A DNA stretch of 64,000 bases from Mucilaginibacter gossypiicola (GCF_900110105.1 NZ_FOCL01000008.1:279349-343348); one strand, 5' to 3'. Numbered from the stretch's first letter, positions 51,758 to 60,812 are shown. The notes: a model not told the origin generated them from the letters alone. Program-made: numbers and translations.

Positions 51758-52414
51758 ATGAGTTCTCAAATTCATGACACCAGTCACATCACCTACGAAG
51801 GTTTACTGGAAGGAAACAAAAAGTTTATTGAAGGCGCTTTAGCCGAAGATCCAGAATACTTTGATAAGCTGGCTAATGGTCAAAAACCACCGGTACTATG
51901 GATTGGCTGTGCCGATAGTCGCGTACCTGCCAACCAGATCACCAATACCGCCCCGGGCGAGATCTTTGTGCACCGCAACATTGCCAACATGGTTATCCAC
52001 TCGGATATGAACATGCTGAGCGTGCTTGACTACGCGGTAAACGTACTAAAAGTAAAACATGTGATTGTAACCGGTCACTACGGTTGTGGCGGTGTTAATG
52101 CCGCTATGGGTAACAATCAATTCGGCCTGATTGATAACTGGCTGCGCCACATTAAAGACGTTTACCGTTTACATGCCGATGAGCTTGACGCCATTACCGA
52201 TGAAACTGAGCGCAGCAACCGCCTGGTTGAGTTAAACGTGATCGAGAACGTAAACAACCTTTGCAAAACATCCATAGTACAAAACGCCTGGAAAAACGGC
52301 CAGGACCTTTCTGTACATGGCTGGGTTTACAGCTTAAGCACTGGTGTTATCAACGATATGAAAGTAAGCACATCCAGCAATGAAAAGATGGATGCTGTGT
52401 TTAAATTTAAGTAA
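51758..52414 (+). CDS. can: Beta-carbonic anhydrase 2
   Basis: The 218-residue enzyme has C51 (IGCADSRVPAN), H107 and C110 (GHYGCGGV) as zinc ligands and D53-R55 as the dyad. It is a close relative of the copy at 49655 (shared stretches include IDNWLRHIKDVYRLHA), so the two arose by duplication. It starts 20 bases after the DUF1275 gene. Cytoplasmic. A complex inverted repeat follows. Confidence 0.9.
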   Translation: MSSQIHDTSHITYEGLLEGNKKFIEGALAEDPEYFDKLANGQKPPVLWIGCADSRVPANQITNTAPGEIFVHRNIANMVIHSDMNMLSVLDYAVNVLKVKHVIVTGHYGCGGVNAAMGNNQFGLIDNWLRHIKDVYRLHADELDAITDETERSNRLVELNVIENVNNLCKTSIVQNAWKNGQDLSVHGWVYSLSTGVINDMKVSTSSNEKMDAVFKFK

Positions 52415-52419
52415 GAGAG

Positions 52420-52673
52420 TCAGGAAGTCAAGATTCAAGAGCCAAGAAGAAAGAAGTCAAGAATCAAGAAGCCAAGATTCAGGAATCAAGATAGAAGGAC
52501 TAAATAAAAGAATATACACAAAACGTCATTGCGAGGTACGAAGCAATCCCAAACTATACAGATCGGCTCTGTAAATCGGGGATTGCTTCGTACCTCGCAA
52601 TGACGTTTCTTTTTAATCTTTTGTCATCTATTCAAAGAAGCTAATTCTTGCTTCCTGAATCTTGACTTCCTGA
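52420..52673. repeat. Nested inverted repeat enclosing family A copy 3
   Basis: tcaggaagtcaagattca (52420-52437) is the perfect inverse of tgaatcttgacttcctga (52656-52673). Repeated caag(a/t)atc words fill the left flank. Inside is the family A palindrome at 52521-52607. The whole region could form a large hairpin between converging genes. Confidence 0.75.
52521..52607. repeat. Dispersed repeat, family A copy 3
   Basis: aaacgtcattgcgaggtacg and cgtacctcgcaatgacgttt are perfect inverted 20-bp ends, and gaagcaatcccaaactat / ggggattgctt continue the pairing. It is the most symmetrical of the three copies. Confidence 0.85.
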
Positions 52674-52681
52674 TTCTAATT

Positions 52682-54319
52682 CTAAACTTCCTTAGCCAAA
52701 AAAGGATACCTGTAATCTTTTGGCGGATCAAAGGTTTCTTTGATGGTGCGTGGCGATACCCAACGCAATAGATTGATCATTGAACCGGCTTTATCGTTAG
52801 TGCCTGATCCTCTTGCACCGCCAAACGGCTGCTGACCAACTACTGCGCCTGTAGGTTTATCATTGATATAGAAGTTACCTGCCGCGTTACGTAAACGGGT
52901 AGTAGCTTTTTCAATAGCATACCTGTCCTGAGAAATAATAGAGCCTGTAAGCGCGTAGATTGATGTTTTATCTACAATATCAAGGATCTCATCAAATTTA
53001 TCGTCTTCGTAAACGTAAACCGTAAGTACCGGGCCAAAAAGCTCCTCGCACATGGTCACGTAATACGGGTCTTTAACTTTCAGTACTGTTGGCTCAATGA
53101 ACCAGCCCTGGCTTTTGTCATAACCACCGCCGGCAACAATTTCAACTCCTTCGTCGGCTTTGGCAGCATCGATGTATTTTGCCAGTTTATCAAACGATAC
53201 TTCGGTGATCACTGCGTTCACAAAATTCTCAAAATCTTCTACCGGACCGATTTTAAACGAGGTAATATCACGCTGCATGTTTGCTTTTACCGCAGGCCAT
53301 AATGACGCCGGGATATAAGCTCTTGAAGCAGCCGAACATTTTTGTCCCTGGTATTCAAATGCGCCGCGAACAAGGGCTGTACTTACTACTTCAGCATTGG
53401 CGCTTGGGTGGGCAAGCACAAAGTCCTTACCGCCGGTTTCGCCTACAATGCGTGGGTAGGTTTTGTATTTATGGATATTGGTACCAATTGTTTGCCAGAT
53501 GTTCTGGAATACCTTGGTTGAACCTGTAAAGTGGATGCCGGCAAAATCAGGATGGTTAAAGATCACCTCGCCTGCAACCGGGCCATCAACATAAATCAAG
53601 TTGATAACACCATCAGGTACGCCGGCTTCTTTGAAGATCTTCATGATCACGTTAGCGGCATAGATCTGCGGGTAAGCAGGTTTCCAAACCACAACGTTGC
53701 CCATCATGGCTGCTGATGCGGGCAGGTTACCGGCAATAGCAGTAAAGTTGAACGGAGTAAGTGCAAACACAAAACCCTCCAACGGACGTTGCTCCACACG
53801 GTTCCAAACACCTTTGCCTGATACAGGTGGCTGTTGTTTATAGATCTCGGTCATATACTCTACGTTGAAACGCAGAAAATCGACCAACTCGCAAGCCGAA
53901 TCGATCTCGGCCTGGTAAGCATTTTTTGACTGGCCAAGCATGGTGGCTGCGTTGATCTCGGCGCGGTACGGTCCGGCAACAAGTTCGGCAGCTTTCAGGA
54001 ATATGGCGGCACGCTGTTCCCAGGCCAGGTTTTCCCAGTCGGCTTTAGCTGCAAGGGCAGCATCAATAGCGGCGGTAACATGGCTTGCATCGCCCTCGCT
54101 GAAGGTAGCCAGTAAATGTTTATGATCATGCGGCGGACGGATTTCCAACTTGGTGTTGGTACGTACTTCTTTGCCGCCAATATACATAGGTATGTCGATT
54201 TGTTGGGCACGGCCAGCTTCAAGAGCCGCCTTAAGCGCCACACGCTCCAAACTCCGCGGACCGTAATTTAAAACGGGCTCATTCACTGGTGCCGGAACAT
54301 TAAAAAATCCTTTAAGCAT
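52682..54319 (-). CDS. pruA: L-glutamate gamma-semialdehyde (P5C) dehydrogenase
   Basis: The 545-residue enzyme is an ALDH-fold protein of the P5C dehydrogenase branch: FVFALTPFNFTAIAGNLPAS, IHFTGSTKVFQNIW for cofactor binding, the general base in VGETGGKDFVL and the catalytic Cys in YQGQKCSAASRAYIP. It oxidises glutamate semialdehyde to glutamate in proline breakdown, using NAD. No proline dehydrogenase gene is adjacent, so it is a separate protein rather than a PutA fusion. A -7 box TATCTTTG lies 23 bases upstream of the start. Confidence 0.92.
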   Translation of the reverse strand: MLKGFFNVPAPVNEPVLNYGPRSLERVALKAALEAGRAQQIDIPMYIGGKEVRTNTKLEIRPPHDHKHLLATFSEGDASHVTAAIDAALAAKADWENLAWEQRAAIFLKAAELVAGPYRAEINAATMLGQSKNAYQAEIDSACELVDFLRFNVEYMTEIYKQQPPVSGKGVWNRVEQRPLEGFVFALTPFNFTAIAGNLPASAAMMGNVVVWKPAYPQIYAANVIMKIFKEAGVPDGVINLIYVDGPVAGEVIFNHPDFAGIHFTGSTKVFQNIWQTIGTNIHKYKTYPRIVGETGGKDFVLAHPSANAEVVSTALVRGAFEYQGQKCSAASRAYIPASLWPAVKANMQRDITSFKIGPVEDFENFVNAVITEVSFDKLAKYIDAAKADEGVEIVAGGGYDKSQGWFIEPTVLKVKDPYYVTMCEELFGPVLTVYVYEDDKFDEILDIVDKTSIYALTGSIISQDRYAIEKATTRLRNAAGNFYINDKPTGAVVGQQPFGGARGSGTNDKAGSMINLLRWVSPRTIKETFDPPKDYRYPFLAKEV

Positions 54320-54341
54320 AGATGGGTAATTTATGTTGCCG

Positions 54342-54349
54342 CAAAGATA
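54342..54349 (-). promoter_or_regulatory. -7 box of the P5C dehydrogenase gene
   Basis: On the minus strand TATCTTTG, followed by CGGC, lies 23 bases before the ATG at 54319. It is the same octamer as in the ribosomal promoter. The -33 TTTG is not clear. Confidence 0.5.
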
Positions 54350-54476
54350 GGGATTTTGCAGGTGAAGGTTGGGTAGGGGAATGTCAAAATAATGGTGGGG
54401 AAAATCCCATAGCTGTAGTTAATTTGTTTGTGGATGAAAAAAAGTTCGGCATCTTTAACATAAAATCCTAAACGCT

Positions 54477-55409
54477 ATGTTTTCATTTTTTAAACGCCAA
54501 AAAGATACTATTGTAGTTCCCAAATGGGCTTCGTTTTTTAGTGAAGCTGAATACCGTGATTTTATCAAGGCAATTGATAAGTTCTTTTACAAAAAGAACA
54601 TCAGTTACGAGATAGGAGATGATGCCTCGATAAAGGTAGGGCCTAATGATTTTGGATTGAATATATTGGGCTTAACAAACGTTTCACAATTATGCAGGCA
54701 GGACGAGAGACGAAACTACTATGAATTAATTTCCGGCCATTTTGATGCTATGATAAGGGCTAATCAATTTGATAAGGATTTTAATAAGATTATTGATGAT
54801 TACGAAACGATAGAGAAATATCTTGCTACCCGCATTTACCCTTTAGACTACTTGGAATACGGAGGTGAAGAAAATAAGATTTATAGCATGATTGCAGGTG
54901 AAATAGCTCAGGTATTAGTATTTGACTTGCCTGATGCAATTAAAACAATAACACCTGAGCGGGCGGCAAAATGGAATAAAACCTATGATGAGCTATTTGA
55001 AAAAGGAATTGAAAATGTAAGGAAGAAATATCCATGCAGTATTTCGAGGGAAAAAATAGGCGAATTTGAAGTCTTACTTGCACAGGGCGATCATTTTTTT
55101 GCACCGAATATTATATTTGATCTGGACAAACAACATCTCGTTGGCAATTGGGGAGCGATTATCGGGGTACCTCACCGGCATGCCGCAATTATATATCCAA
55201 TTGAAACATTAGCGGTTGTTAACGCTGTTACTTCGATTGTCCCCATAGTTGATAATATGAGTAAACAGGGGCCTGGAACAGTCAACAATAATTTAATCTG
55301 GTATAAAGATGGAGTTTTTGAACAACTGAGGTATAAAATAGAGGGTAATAATATCGAGATCTATCCATCGGAAAAGTTTTTGGAAGTACTGAACAATATG
55401 GCTGAATGA
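54477..55409 (+). CDS. Conserved hypothetical protein (possibly DUF1444-like)
   Basis: The 310-residue product is cytoplasmic with no signal peptide. The N-terminal half is acidic and helical (SEAEYRDFIKAIDKFFYKKN); the second half contains ISREKIGEFEVLLAQGDHFF and PHRHAAIIYPIETLAVVNAV. The order of these parts resembles DUF1444 (YtpQ) proteins, but the match is weak. It is followed 7 bases later by a DUF1801 gene. Function unknown. Confidence 0.45.
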   Translation: MFSFFKRQKDTIVVPKWASFFSEAEYRDFIKAIDKFFYKKNISYEIGDDASIKVGPNDFGLNILGLTNVSQLCRQDERRNYYELISGHFDAMIRANQFDKDFNKIIDDYETIEKYLATRIYPLDYLEYGGEENKIYSMIAGEIAQVLVFDLPDAIKTITPERAAKWNKTYDELFEKGIENVRKKYPCSISREKIGEFEVLLAQGDHFFAPNIIFDLDKQHLVGNWGAIIGVPHRHAAIIYPIETLAVVNAVTSIVPIVDNMSKQGPGTVNNNLIWYKDGVFEQLRYKIEGNNIEIYPSEKFLEVLNNMAE

Positions 55410-55416
55410 TAAGGTT

Positions 55417-55800
55417 ATGCAGCTCACCCCAATAGATCACTTCTACCTCACCAAGGAGGAGCCCAACAAAAGCTGCCTTCTTGCCCTGCGCGATATTATC
55501 CTGGCACAAGATACTGATATCACCGCCGAGTGGAAATACAATATGCCTTTCTTTTATTACAAGGGTAAGATGTTTTGCTACCTGTGGATCCATAAAAAAA
55601 CGCAACATCCATTTTTAGGCATGGTTGAGGGGAAACACCTGCATCATCCCAATTTAACATTTGAAGATCGTGCGCGGATCAAGATCATGGTTTTTAACCC
55701 TGAAGAAGATTTGCCTGTTGATACTATCCGGTTTATTTTGAATGAGGCTCTTGACCTGTATAAATCCGGTTTGATAAAATTGCCAAAGAAGAAGCGATAA
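55417..55800 (+). CDS. DUF1801-family protein
   Basis: The 127-residue product fits DUF1801 (YdhG-like): DHFYLTKEEPNKSCLLALRD at the N-terminus, then EWKYNMPFFYYKGKMFCYLW and the C-terminal VDTIRFILNEALDLYKSG. The central aromatic pattern YNMPFFYYKG is typical of the family, whose role is unknown. It lies 7 bases after the previous gene and is probably cotranscribed. Confidence 0.7.
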   Translation: MQLTPIDHFYLTKEEPNKSCLLALRDIILAQDTDITAEWKYNMPFFYYKGKMFCYLWIHKKTQHPFLGMVEGKHLHHPNLTFEDRARIKIMVFNPEEDLPVDTIRFILNEALDLYKSGLIKLPKKKR

Positions 55801-55808
55801 ATTTTTAT

Positions 55809-55896
55809 GTAGAGACGCATAATTGCGTCTCCGATTATGCAAGACCGTAAACAGTTAATTACCTTGCATTCGGGAGACGCAGTTATGCATCTCTAC
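55809..55896. repeat. Palindromic repeat, family E (gtagagacgc type)
   Basis: gtagagacgcataattgcgt and acgcagttatgcatctctac are near-perfect inverted ends of an 88-base element. The left side alone can also fold (agacgcataattgcgtct). It fills the gap between the DUF1801 and MmcQ genes. Confidence 0.75.
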
Positions 55897-55910
55897 GGTA
55901 TTTATAGAAG

Positions 55911-56264
55911 ATGACCATGACCATCGAAACCCTTCAATCCATTTGCCACAAGCTACCCGGCGTAGCCGAAGAAATTAAACTGGGCGAACACCTGTGCTTT
56001 AATGTTGGCGGTAAATCATTCCTGTTTACCTACCCTGACGGTGTGCCGCCTTCGGCATCGTTCAAAGTACCTGCCGAGGATTTTGAAGAGATCATCTCCA
56101 AAGAAGGGCTGGAACCACAGCCCTACATTGCCCGGTACAAATGGGTGCTGGCGCGTGATATCAGCAGTTTAAGTGAAAAGGAATGGGAGCATTACATCAG
56201 GCAATCGTACAGGCTTATTGCTGATAAGCTGCCCGGGAAGATAAAGAAGGAATTGGGTTTGTAA
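55911..56264 (+). CDS. MmcQ/YjbR-family protein
   Basis: The 117-residue product shows the YjbR-like double-wing fold: the N-terminal TIETLQSICHKLPGVAEEIK, FNVGGKSFLFTYPDG and the end WEHYIRQSYRLIADKLPGK. Members are small DNA-binding-like proteins without a settled function. Start at ATG 55911 or 55917 gives nearly the same protein. Close relative in type to the DUF1801 neighbour, as both are small proteins of unknown role. Confidence 0.75.
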   Translation: MTMTIETLQSICHKLPGVAEEIKLGEHLCFNVGGKSFLFTYPDGVPPSASFKVPAEDFEEIISKEGLEPQPYIARYKWVLARDISSLSEKEWEHYIRQSYRLIADKLPGKIKKELGL

Positions 56265-56283
56265 AACAATAAATAAACAGCTT

Positions 56284-56418
56284 GTCATTTCAGACAGGGC
56301 AGAGATGGACATGTGCGTTGGGGCGAAAGAGAAATCTTATACGCCGTGCAAATCCTGTAAGCATGGTGGTTTATCCTGGCGTATAAGATTTCTCACTCGT
56401 TCCTCGTTTCGAAATGAC
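56284..56418. repeat. Dispersed repeat, family B copy 2
   Basis: Begins gtcatttc and ends gaaatgac with inner arms gagaaatcttatacgcc and ggcgtataagatttctc (perfect 17-bp pairing). It lies just after the MmcQ gene. Confidence 0.8.
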
Positions 56419-56440
56419 ATTTTTTTGTTTTAGGTTTAAC

Positions 56441-56476
56441 AAAAAGCCCCGGTTTTGCAACGCAAGACCGGGGCTG
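56441..56476 (-). terminator. Terminator of leuS
   Basis: agccccggt-t-ttg and caa-g-accggggct form a 12-bp stem with one mismatch; on the minus strand it is followed by a run of T residues (the aaaaa at 56441-56445). It lies about 40 bases after the leuS stop. Confidence 0.8.
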
Positions 56477-56514
56477 GAAATTCTAAAAGTACCCCCTTTA
56501 GGGGGCGGAGGGGG

Positions 56515-59319
56515 CTAAACCACCATATTCACAATCCGGCCTTTAACTACAATTACCTTTTTAGGTGTTTTGCCGTCGAGGTATTTTTGTACATCGGGGC
56601 TGGCTAAAACGGCAGCTTCTATTTCTTTCACATCAAGACTTAAGGAGATGCTCAGGTTCATTTTCATTTTACCGTTGATAGAGATCGGGTAAGCAAACTC
56701 ATCCTCTACCAAATACTCGGCGTTAAATTTAGGGAATGGTGCATATGATAAAGTACCATCGGCATTGCCCAGTAACGACCATAGCTCCTCGCAAATATGC
56801 GGTGCGTATGATGAAAGGATGATCACCATATCCTGCAATATAGCGCGGTTATTACATTTCAGATCTGTTAACTCATTCACAGCGATCATAAAGCTGGAAA
56901 CTGAAGTGTTAAACGAGAAACGTTCGATATCTTCCTCAACCTTTTTAATGATCTTGTGCAGCGATTTCAATTCGGCTTTTGACGGAGCGGCATCGCTTAC
57001 ACCAAATTCCCAGGCATCATTGTGGAATAACCTCCAGAATTTACGCAGAAATTTGAATACACCTTCGATACCATTGGTATTCCATGGCTTGCTCTGCTCC
57101 AGCGGGCCTAAGAACATTTCGTACATGCGCAGGGTATCGGCACCGAAACGGGTTGCTATATCATCAGGATTAACAACGTTGTAATACCTTTTCGACATTT
57201 TTTCAACCTCAACGCCACAAATGTATTTGCCGCCCTCGAGAATAAATTCGGCGTCGGCAAATTCAGGTCGCCATTGTTTAAACTTCGCAATGTTTAGTAC
57301 TTCGTTTTCAACAATATTAACATCAACATGTATCGGCGTAGTTTTATATTCTTTGATCAATCCGTGCGATACATAGGTGTTGGTGCCACGGCCTTCCTCA
57401 TCAATCAGCCTGTAAACAAAATTACTGCGGCCCTGGATCATACCCTGGTTAATCAGTTTTTTGAATGGCTCTTCTTCAACCACCAGGTCAAGATCTTTCA
57501 AAAACTTATTCCAGAAACGGCTGTACAACAAGTGACCGGTTGCATGTTCGCTGCCGCCAATGTAAAGGTCGACGTCTTTCCAATATTCAATAGCCTCACG
57601 CGATGCAAATTCTTTATCGTTTTTTGCATCCATATAGCGGTACCAGTACCAGCTTGAGCCAGCCCAGCCGGGCATGGTGCTCAACTCGTAAGCTAAATCG
57701 CCTTCATATTTCCAATCCTCGGCACGGCCCAACGGTGGTTCGCCGGTTTCGGTAGGGAGGTATTTATCAATCTCAGGTAGTAACAACGGCAGGTGGCTTT
57801 CGTCAATTAAATATGGCAAGCCATCTTTAAAGTAAACCGGCACCGGTTCGCCCCAGTAACGCTGACGGCCGAAAATGGCATCACGCATCCTGAAGTTTAC
57901 TTTGGCTTTACCGGCGTTGATCTCTTCCAGTTTGGCAACCACTGTAGCTGTTGCTTCCTTGTACGCCAAACCGTTGATAAAGTCAGAATTGACGTAGGTG
58001 CCTTCTTTGGTTGGATCGGCCTCGGTTTCTATATTCTGAATATCGAGGATCTGCACTATCGGCAAATTAAAATGCTTTGCAAACAGGAAATCGCGCTGAT
58101 CGCCCGATGGTACGGCCATAACCGCCCCGGTTCCGTAACCGGCCAATACATAGTCTGCAATCCAGATTGGGATTTGCTGACCGTTTAGTGGGTTAAGTAC
58201 ATAGCTGCCTGTAAATGCACCGGATACAGTTTTGGCATCTGCCATCCTGTCAAGCTCAGATTTCTTTTTGGTTTGAGCAATGTAAGCTTCAATATCGGCT
58301 TTTTGTTCCGGGGTGGTAAGTGAAGCCACCAGCTCATGCTCTGGTGCAATCACTAAAAAGGTAACACCGAAAATGGTATCAACACGTGTGGTAAAAACCT
58401 CAATAAATTCGGTATCCAAAGCGGCGTTATGACCTGATTTATCTATTGGGAATTTAACGCTCGCACCGGTACTTTTGCCTATCCAGTTCCTTTGCATTTC
58501 TTTCAAAGGCTCGGGCCAGTCAATAGCGTCAAGGCCTTGCAACAACCTTTCGGCATAGGCAGTGATGCGCATGCTCCACTGGGTCATTTTCTTTTGTTCA
58601 ACGGGGTAACCACCGCGCTCGCTGAAGCCGTCTTTTACCTCGTCATTTGCCAATACGGTACCAAGGGCCGGGCACCAGTTTACGGTGCTTTCGCGCAGGT
58701 AGGTAAGGCGGTATTTTAACAGTTCGTCCTGCTGTTGCTGGTTGCTGAATGCTTTCCATTCATCGGCAGTAAAACTTAATATTTCATCATCGCAAACGGC
58801 ATTGATACCGGCAGAGCCTTTGGTTTCAAAATGTGCAACCAGTTGATCAATTGACTGGGCCTTGTCGGCATCTTTATTATACCAGCTGTTAAACAATTGC
58901 ATAAAGATCCACTGGGTCCATTTATAATAATCGGGCGAGCTGGTACGTACCTCGCGGCTCCAATCGAACGAAAAACCTATCTGATCAAGCTGGCGACGAT
59001 ATGTAGCAATATTATCTTCGGTAGTAATAGCAGGGTGCTGACCGGTTTGAATGGCGTATTGCTCGGCCGGTAAGCCAAAGCTATCGTAGCCCATAGGGTG
59101 CAACACGTTAAAGCCTTTTAAACGTTTGTAGCGTGCAAAAATATCTGAAGCGATATAGCCCAGCGGGTGCCCAACATGCAGACCTGCTCCGGATGGGTAA
59201 GGGAACATATCCAGCACATAATACTTGGGTTTACTGCTTTTATCTTCGGCTTTGAAGGTTTGGTTTTGTGCCCAAAACTGCTGCCATTTTTGCTCTATCT
59301 CTTTAAATTGGTAGTCCAT
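56515..59319 (-). CDS. leuS: Leucyl-tRNA synthetase
   Basis: The 934-residue class I synthetase has the HIGH motif as HVGH (48-51) in YPSGAGLHVGHPLGY and KMSKR (707-711) near residue 708. The editing domain is present between them (for example TRVDTIFGVTFLVIAPEHEL). Its length is somewhat above the roughly 860 residues of E. coli because of insertions, as is usual in Bacteroidota. It charges tRNA-Leu. The gene is single, ends before a terminator and is followed upstream by a long repeat-rich gap. Confidence 0.97.
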   Translation of the reverse strand: MDYQFKEIEQKWQQFWAQNQTFKAEDKSSKPKYYVLDMFPYPSGAGLHVGHPLGYIASDIFARYKRLKGFNVLHPMGYDSFGLPAEQYAIQTGQHPAITTEDNIATYRRQLDQIGFSFDWSREVRTSSPDYYKWTQWIFMQLFNSWYNKDADKAQSIDQLVAHFETKGSAGINAVCDDEILSFTADEWKAFSNQQQQDELLKYRLTYLRESTVNWCPALGTVLANDEVKDGFSERGGYPVEQKKMTQWSMRITAYAERLLQGLDAIDWPEPLKEMQRNWIGKSTGASVKFPIDKSGHNAALDTEFIEVFTTRVDTIFGVTFLVIAPEHELVASLTTPEQKADIEAYIAQTKKKSELDRMADAKTVSGAFTGSYVLNPLNGQQIPIWIADYVLAGYGTGAVMAVPSGDQRDFLFAKHFNLPIVQILDIQNIETEADPTKEGTYVNSDFINGLAYKEATATVVAKLEEINAGKAKVNFRMRDAIFGRQRYWGEPVPVYFKDGLPYLIDESHLPLLLPEIDKYLPTETGEPPLGRAEDWKYEGDLAYELSTMPGWAGSSWYWYRYMDAKNDKEFASREAIEYWKDVDLYIGGSEHATGHLLYSRFWNKFLKDLDLVVEEEPFKKLINQGMIQGRSNFVYRLIDEEGRGTNTYVSHGLIKEYKTTPIHVDVNIVENEVLNIAKFKQWRPEFADAEFILEGGKYICGVEVEKMSKRYYNVVNPDDIATRFGADTLRMYEMFLGPLEQSKPWNTNGIEGVFKFLRKFWRLFHNDAWEFGVSDAAPSKAELKSLHKIIKKVEEDIERFSFNTSVSSFMIAVNELTDLKCNNRAILQDMVIILSSYAPHICEELWSLLGNADGTLSYAPFPKFNAEYLVEDEFAYPISINGKMKMNLSISLSLDVKEIEAAVLASPDVQKYLDGKTPKKVIVVKGRIVNMVV

Positions 59320-59519
59320 TTGATTTTTTACGCGTATGAGGTTGCGAAATTAAGCATTTCCCTATTAGTTTAGTAGTTATTAGTGGATTAGTTAGGGAAT
59401 TGTATACAAAATAACTCAGGTTTAAGTTGATTTCTTGAGAGCATAGCCGCAGACAACAGGGCAAAAGATTTTAAAAATCCCCTATGGAGACTATCTTGTG
59501 GACGCATCTTTAAAGAATT

Positions 59520-59694
59520 GTCATTTCGATAGAGTAGCAGCGGATTGAGTGTGGAGCGAAAGAGAAATCTTCTACGTCAGGCTCTACAACTATACCTGTA
59601 AAAGCAGGGCGTATAAGACTTTTCGCTATCGCTCAAGAGATAGTTTCTCCTAACCACGCCCGCACATTCCCAAACAGGTTCGTCGGAAATGAAA
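59520..59694. repeat. Dispersed repeat, family B copy 3
   Basis: Starts gtcatttcga and shows gcgaaagagaaatcttctac then gcgtataagac. The right end, read in reverse, gives gacgaacctgtttgggaatg, which matches the left end of copy 1 (gacgaacccggttgggggaa). It is less symmetrical than the other copies. Confidence 0.7.
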
Positions 59695-59732
59695 TTCGGT
59701 TTTATTTATGGATATTCATTGACAAGATGTGT

Positions 59733-59765
59733 AAACACACCCCTCTTTCAAGAGGGGAATTGCAC
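59733..59765. repeat. Dispersed repeat, family C half copy
   Basis: aaacacacccctctttcaag then aggggaattgcac equals the right half of family C copy 2, without the left half. It may be a decayed or solo arm. Confidence 0.6.
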
Positions 59766-59984
59766 TTGCCCCGCTTTTAGTTCCTTAAGTTGACAGCGTT
59801 GCTCCCAAGAAGGAAAATAGCATAATCTAAGTTTTCTCAACACCCGCCACTATAACAAAGTCAATAGGAGCTTTTAATCTTGGCTAACCTTTTGCATGCC
59901 TGGCCCGTACAAATGGACACGAATAACATTATAACCATCTACCGTTAAAAACTTCAAAACTTCTTTAATTATTTGATAACAAGT

Positions 59985-59992
59985 TAAATTTG
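59985..59992 (+). promoter_or_regulatory. Possible -7 box (TAAATTTG)
   Basis: TAAATTTG matches TAnnTTTG and lies 22 bases before the ATG at 60015. The only TTTG upstream (59972-59975) is too close to be the -33 box. Confidence 0.4.
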
Positions 59993-60014
59993 CGGGCGAT
60001 TTAAAATCCTAAAC

Positions 60015-60812
60015 ATGAAACACAATTACAAAATTATAGCATTGCTGCTTACCGGCATTGCTGCCATTTACACCTCTTGCCATAAACTTGATATGGCACC
60101 TAATAAAAGTACGGTAAGTAAAAAAGATGCGAGCGTACAGATAGCACAAAGCCTTGTTGGTATTTTTAACCCCGAAAACGGAGGGTTTGATTTTAAGAAT
60201 GGTTTAAGTATGCCAACCGATCTTTCGCTGAACAAAAAAGGTAAAATCAAAGTTCAATCAGTTGATCCTAAACCGGAGTGCGGCGCTAAAAAAGATACTA
60301 CGATATCGTTAAATTTAGATCAAAGCGATACTTCCAAACTTGATATTTGGGCTAAGGTTAAATATGAGCTTACCTGTACCAATGGCATACCTTCGGGCGT
60401 TACGGCTAATGATAGCTTAAACATGACCATGGTAGGCGGCGATTTTTCAATGATTTTAAAGATGGGCGAAAACCTGACTTTAAGAAGCCTTAATCCAGGT
60501 GTTGAACATGCTAAATATTCATTTGATGGCCCTGTAAACTATTATGCTAAAGTTGGTTACACTAAACCTACCGCAGACCAGCCAAACGTTGAGGGTACTT
60601 TTAATTATAATTTTAAATCAATTGTAGTTGACCCAACAAAGGATCCGGATTTTATTTTAAGCGGAGGAGCTACTTTTTCGAGTAAAGGAAGTATCGGAAA
60701 AAACACCTGGAATTATAAAGGAACAATTATGTTTTTAGGTGGTCACAAAGCTAAGATCACTATTGATGGTACTGCTTATACTGCCGATTTGATGACCGGC
60801 GAGGTAAATTAG
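60015..60812 (+). CDS. Lipoprotein, paralogue 1 of a tandem pair
   Basis: The 265-residue product has a lipoprotein signal (IIALLLTGIAAIYTSC, cysteine at about residue 22). The N-terminal part is helical with a SLVGIFNPENGG segment; the rest is beta-rich, ending WNYKGTIMFLGGHKAKITID then GTAYTADLMTGEVN. The neighbour at 61128 ends the same way (WDYSGTIVFLGNHKAKLT), so both belong to one family of unknown function. Probably periplasm-facing or surface lipoproteins. Confidence 0.6.
   Translation: MKHNYKIIALLLTGIAAIYTSCHKLDMAPNKSTVSKKDASVQIAQSLVGIFNPENGGFDFKNGLSMPTDLSLNKKGKIKVQSVDPKPECGAKKDTTISLNLDQSDTSKLDIWAKVKYELTCTNGIPSGVTANDSLNMTMVGGDFSMILKMGENLTLRSLNPGVEHAKYSFDGPVNYYAKVGYTKPTADQPNVEGTFNYNFKSIVVDPTKDPDFILSGGATFSSKGSIGKNTWNYKGTIMFLGGHKAKITIDGTAYTADLMTGEVN

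Larger units (their letters stand above)
59320..60014. other. 695-base gap with repeats B and C
   Basis: It contains family B copy 3 (59520-59694) and a half copy of family C (59733-59765). The last part is AT-rich and holds a promoter candidate for the lipoprotein gene. No gene was seen. Confidence 0.6.
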
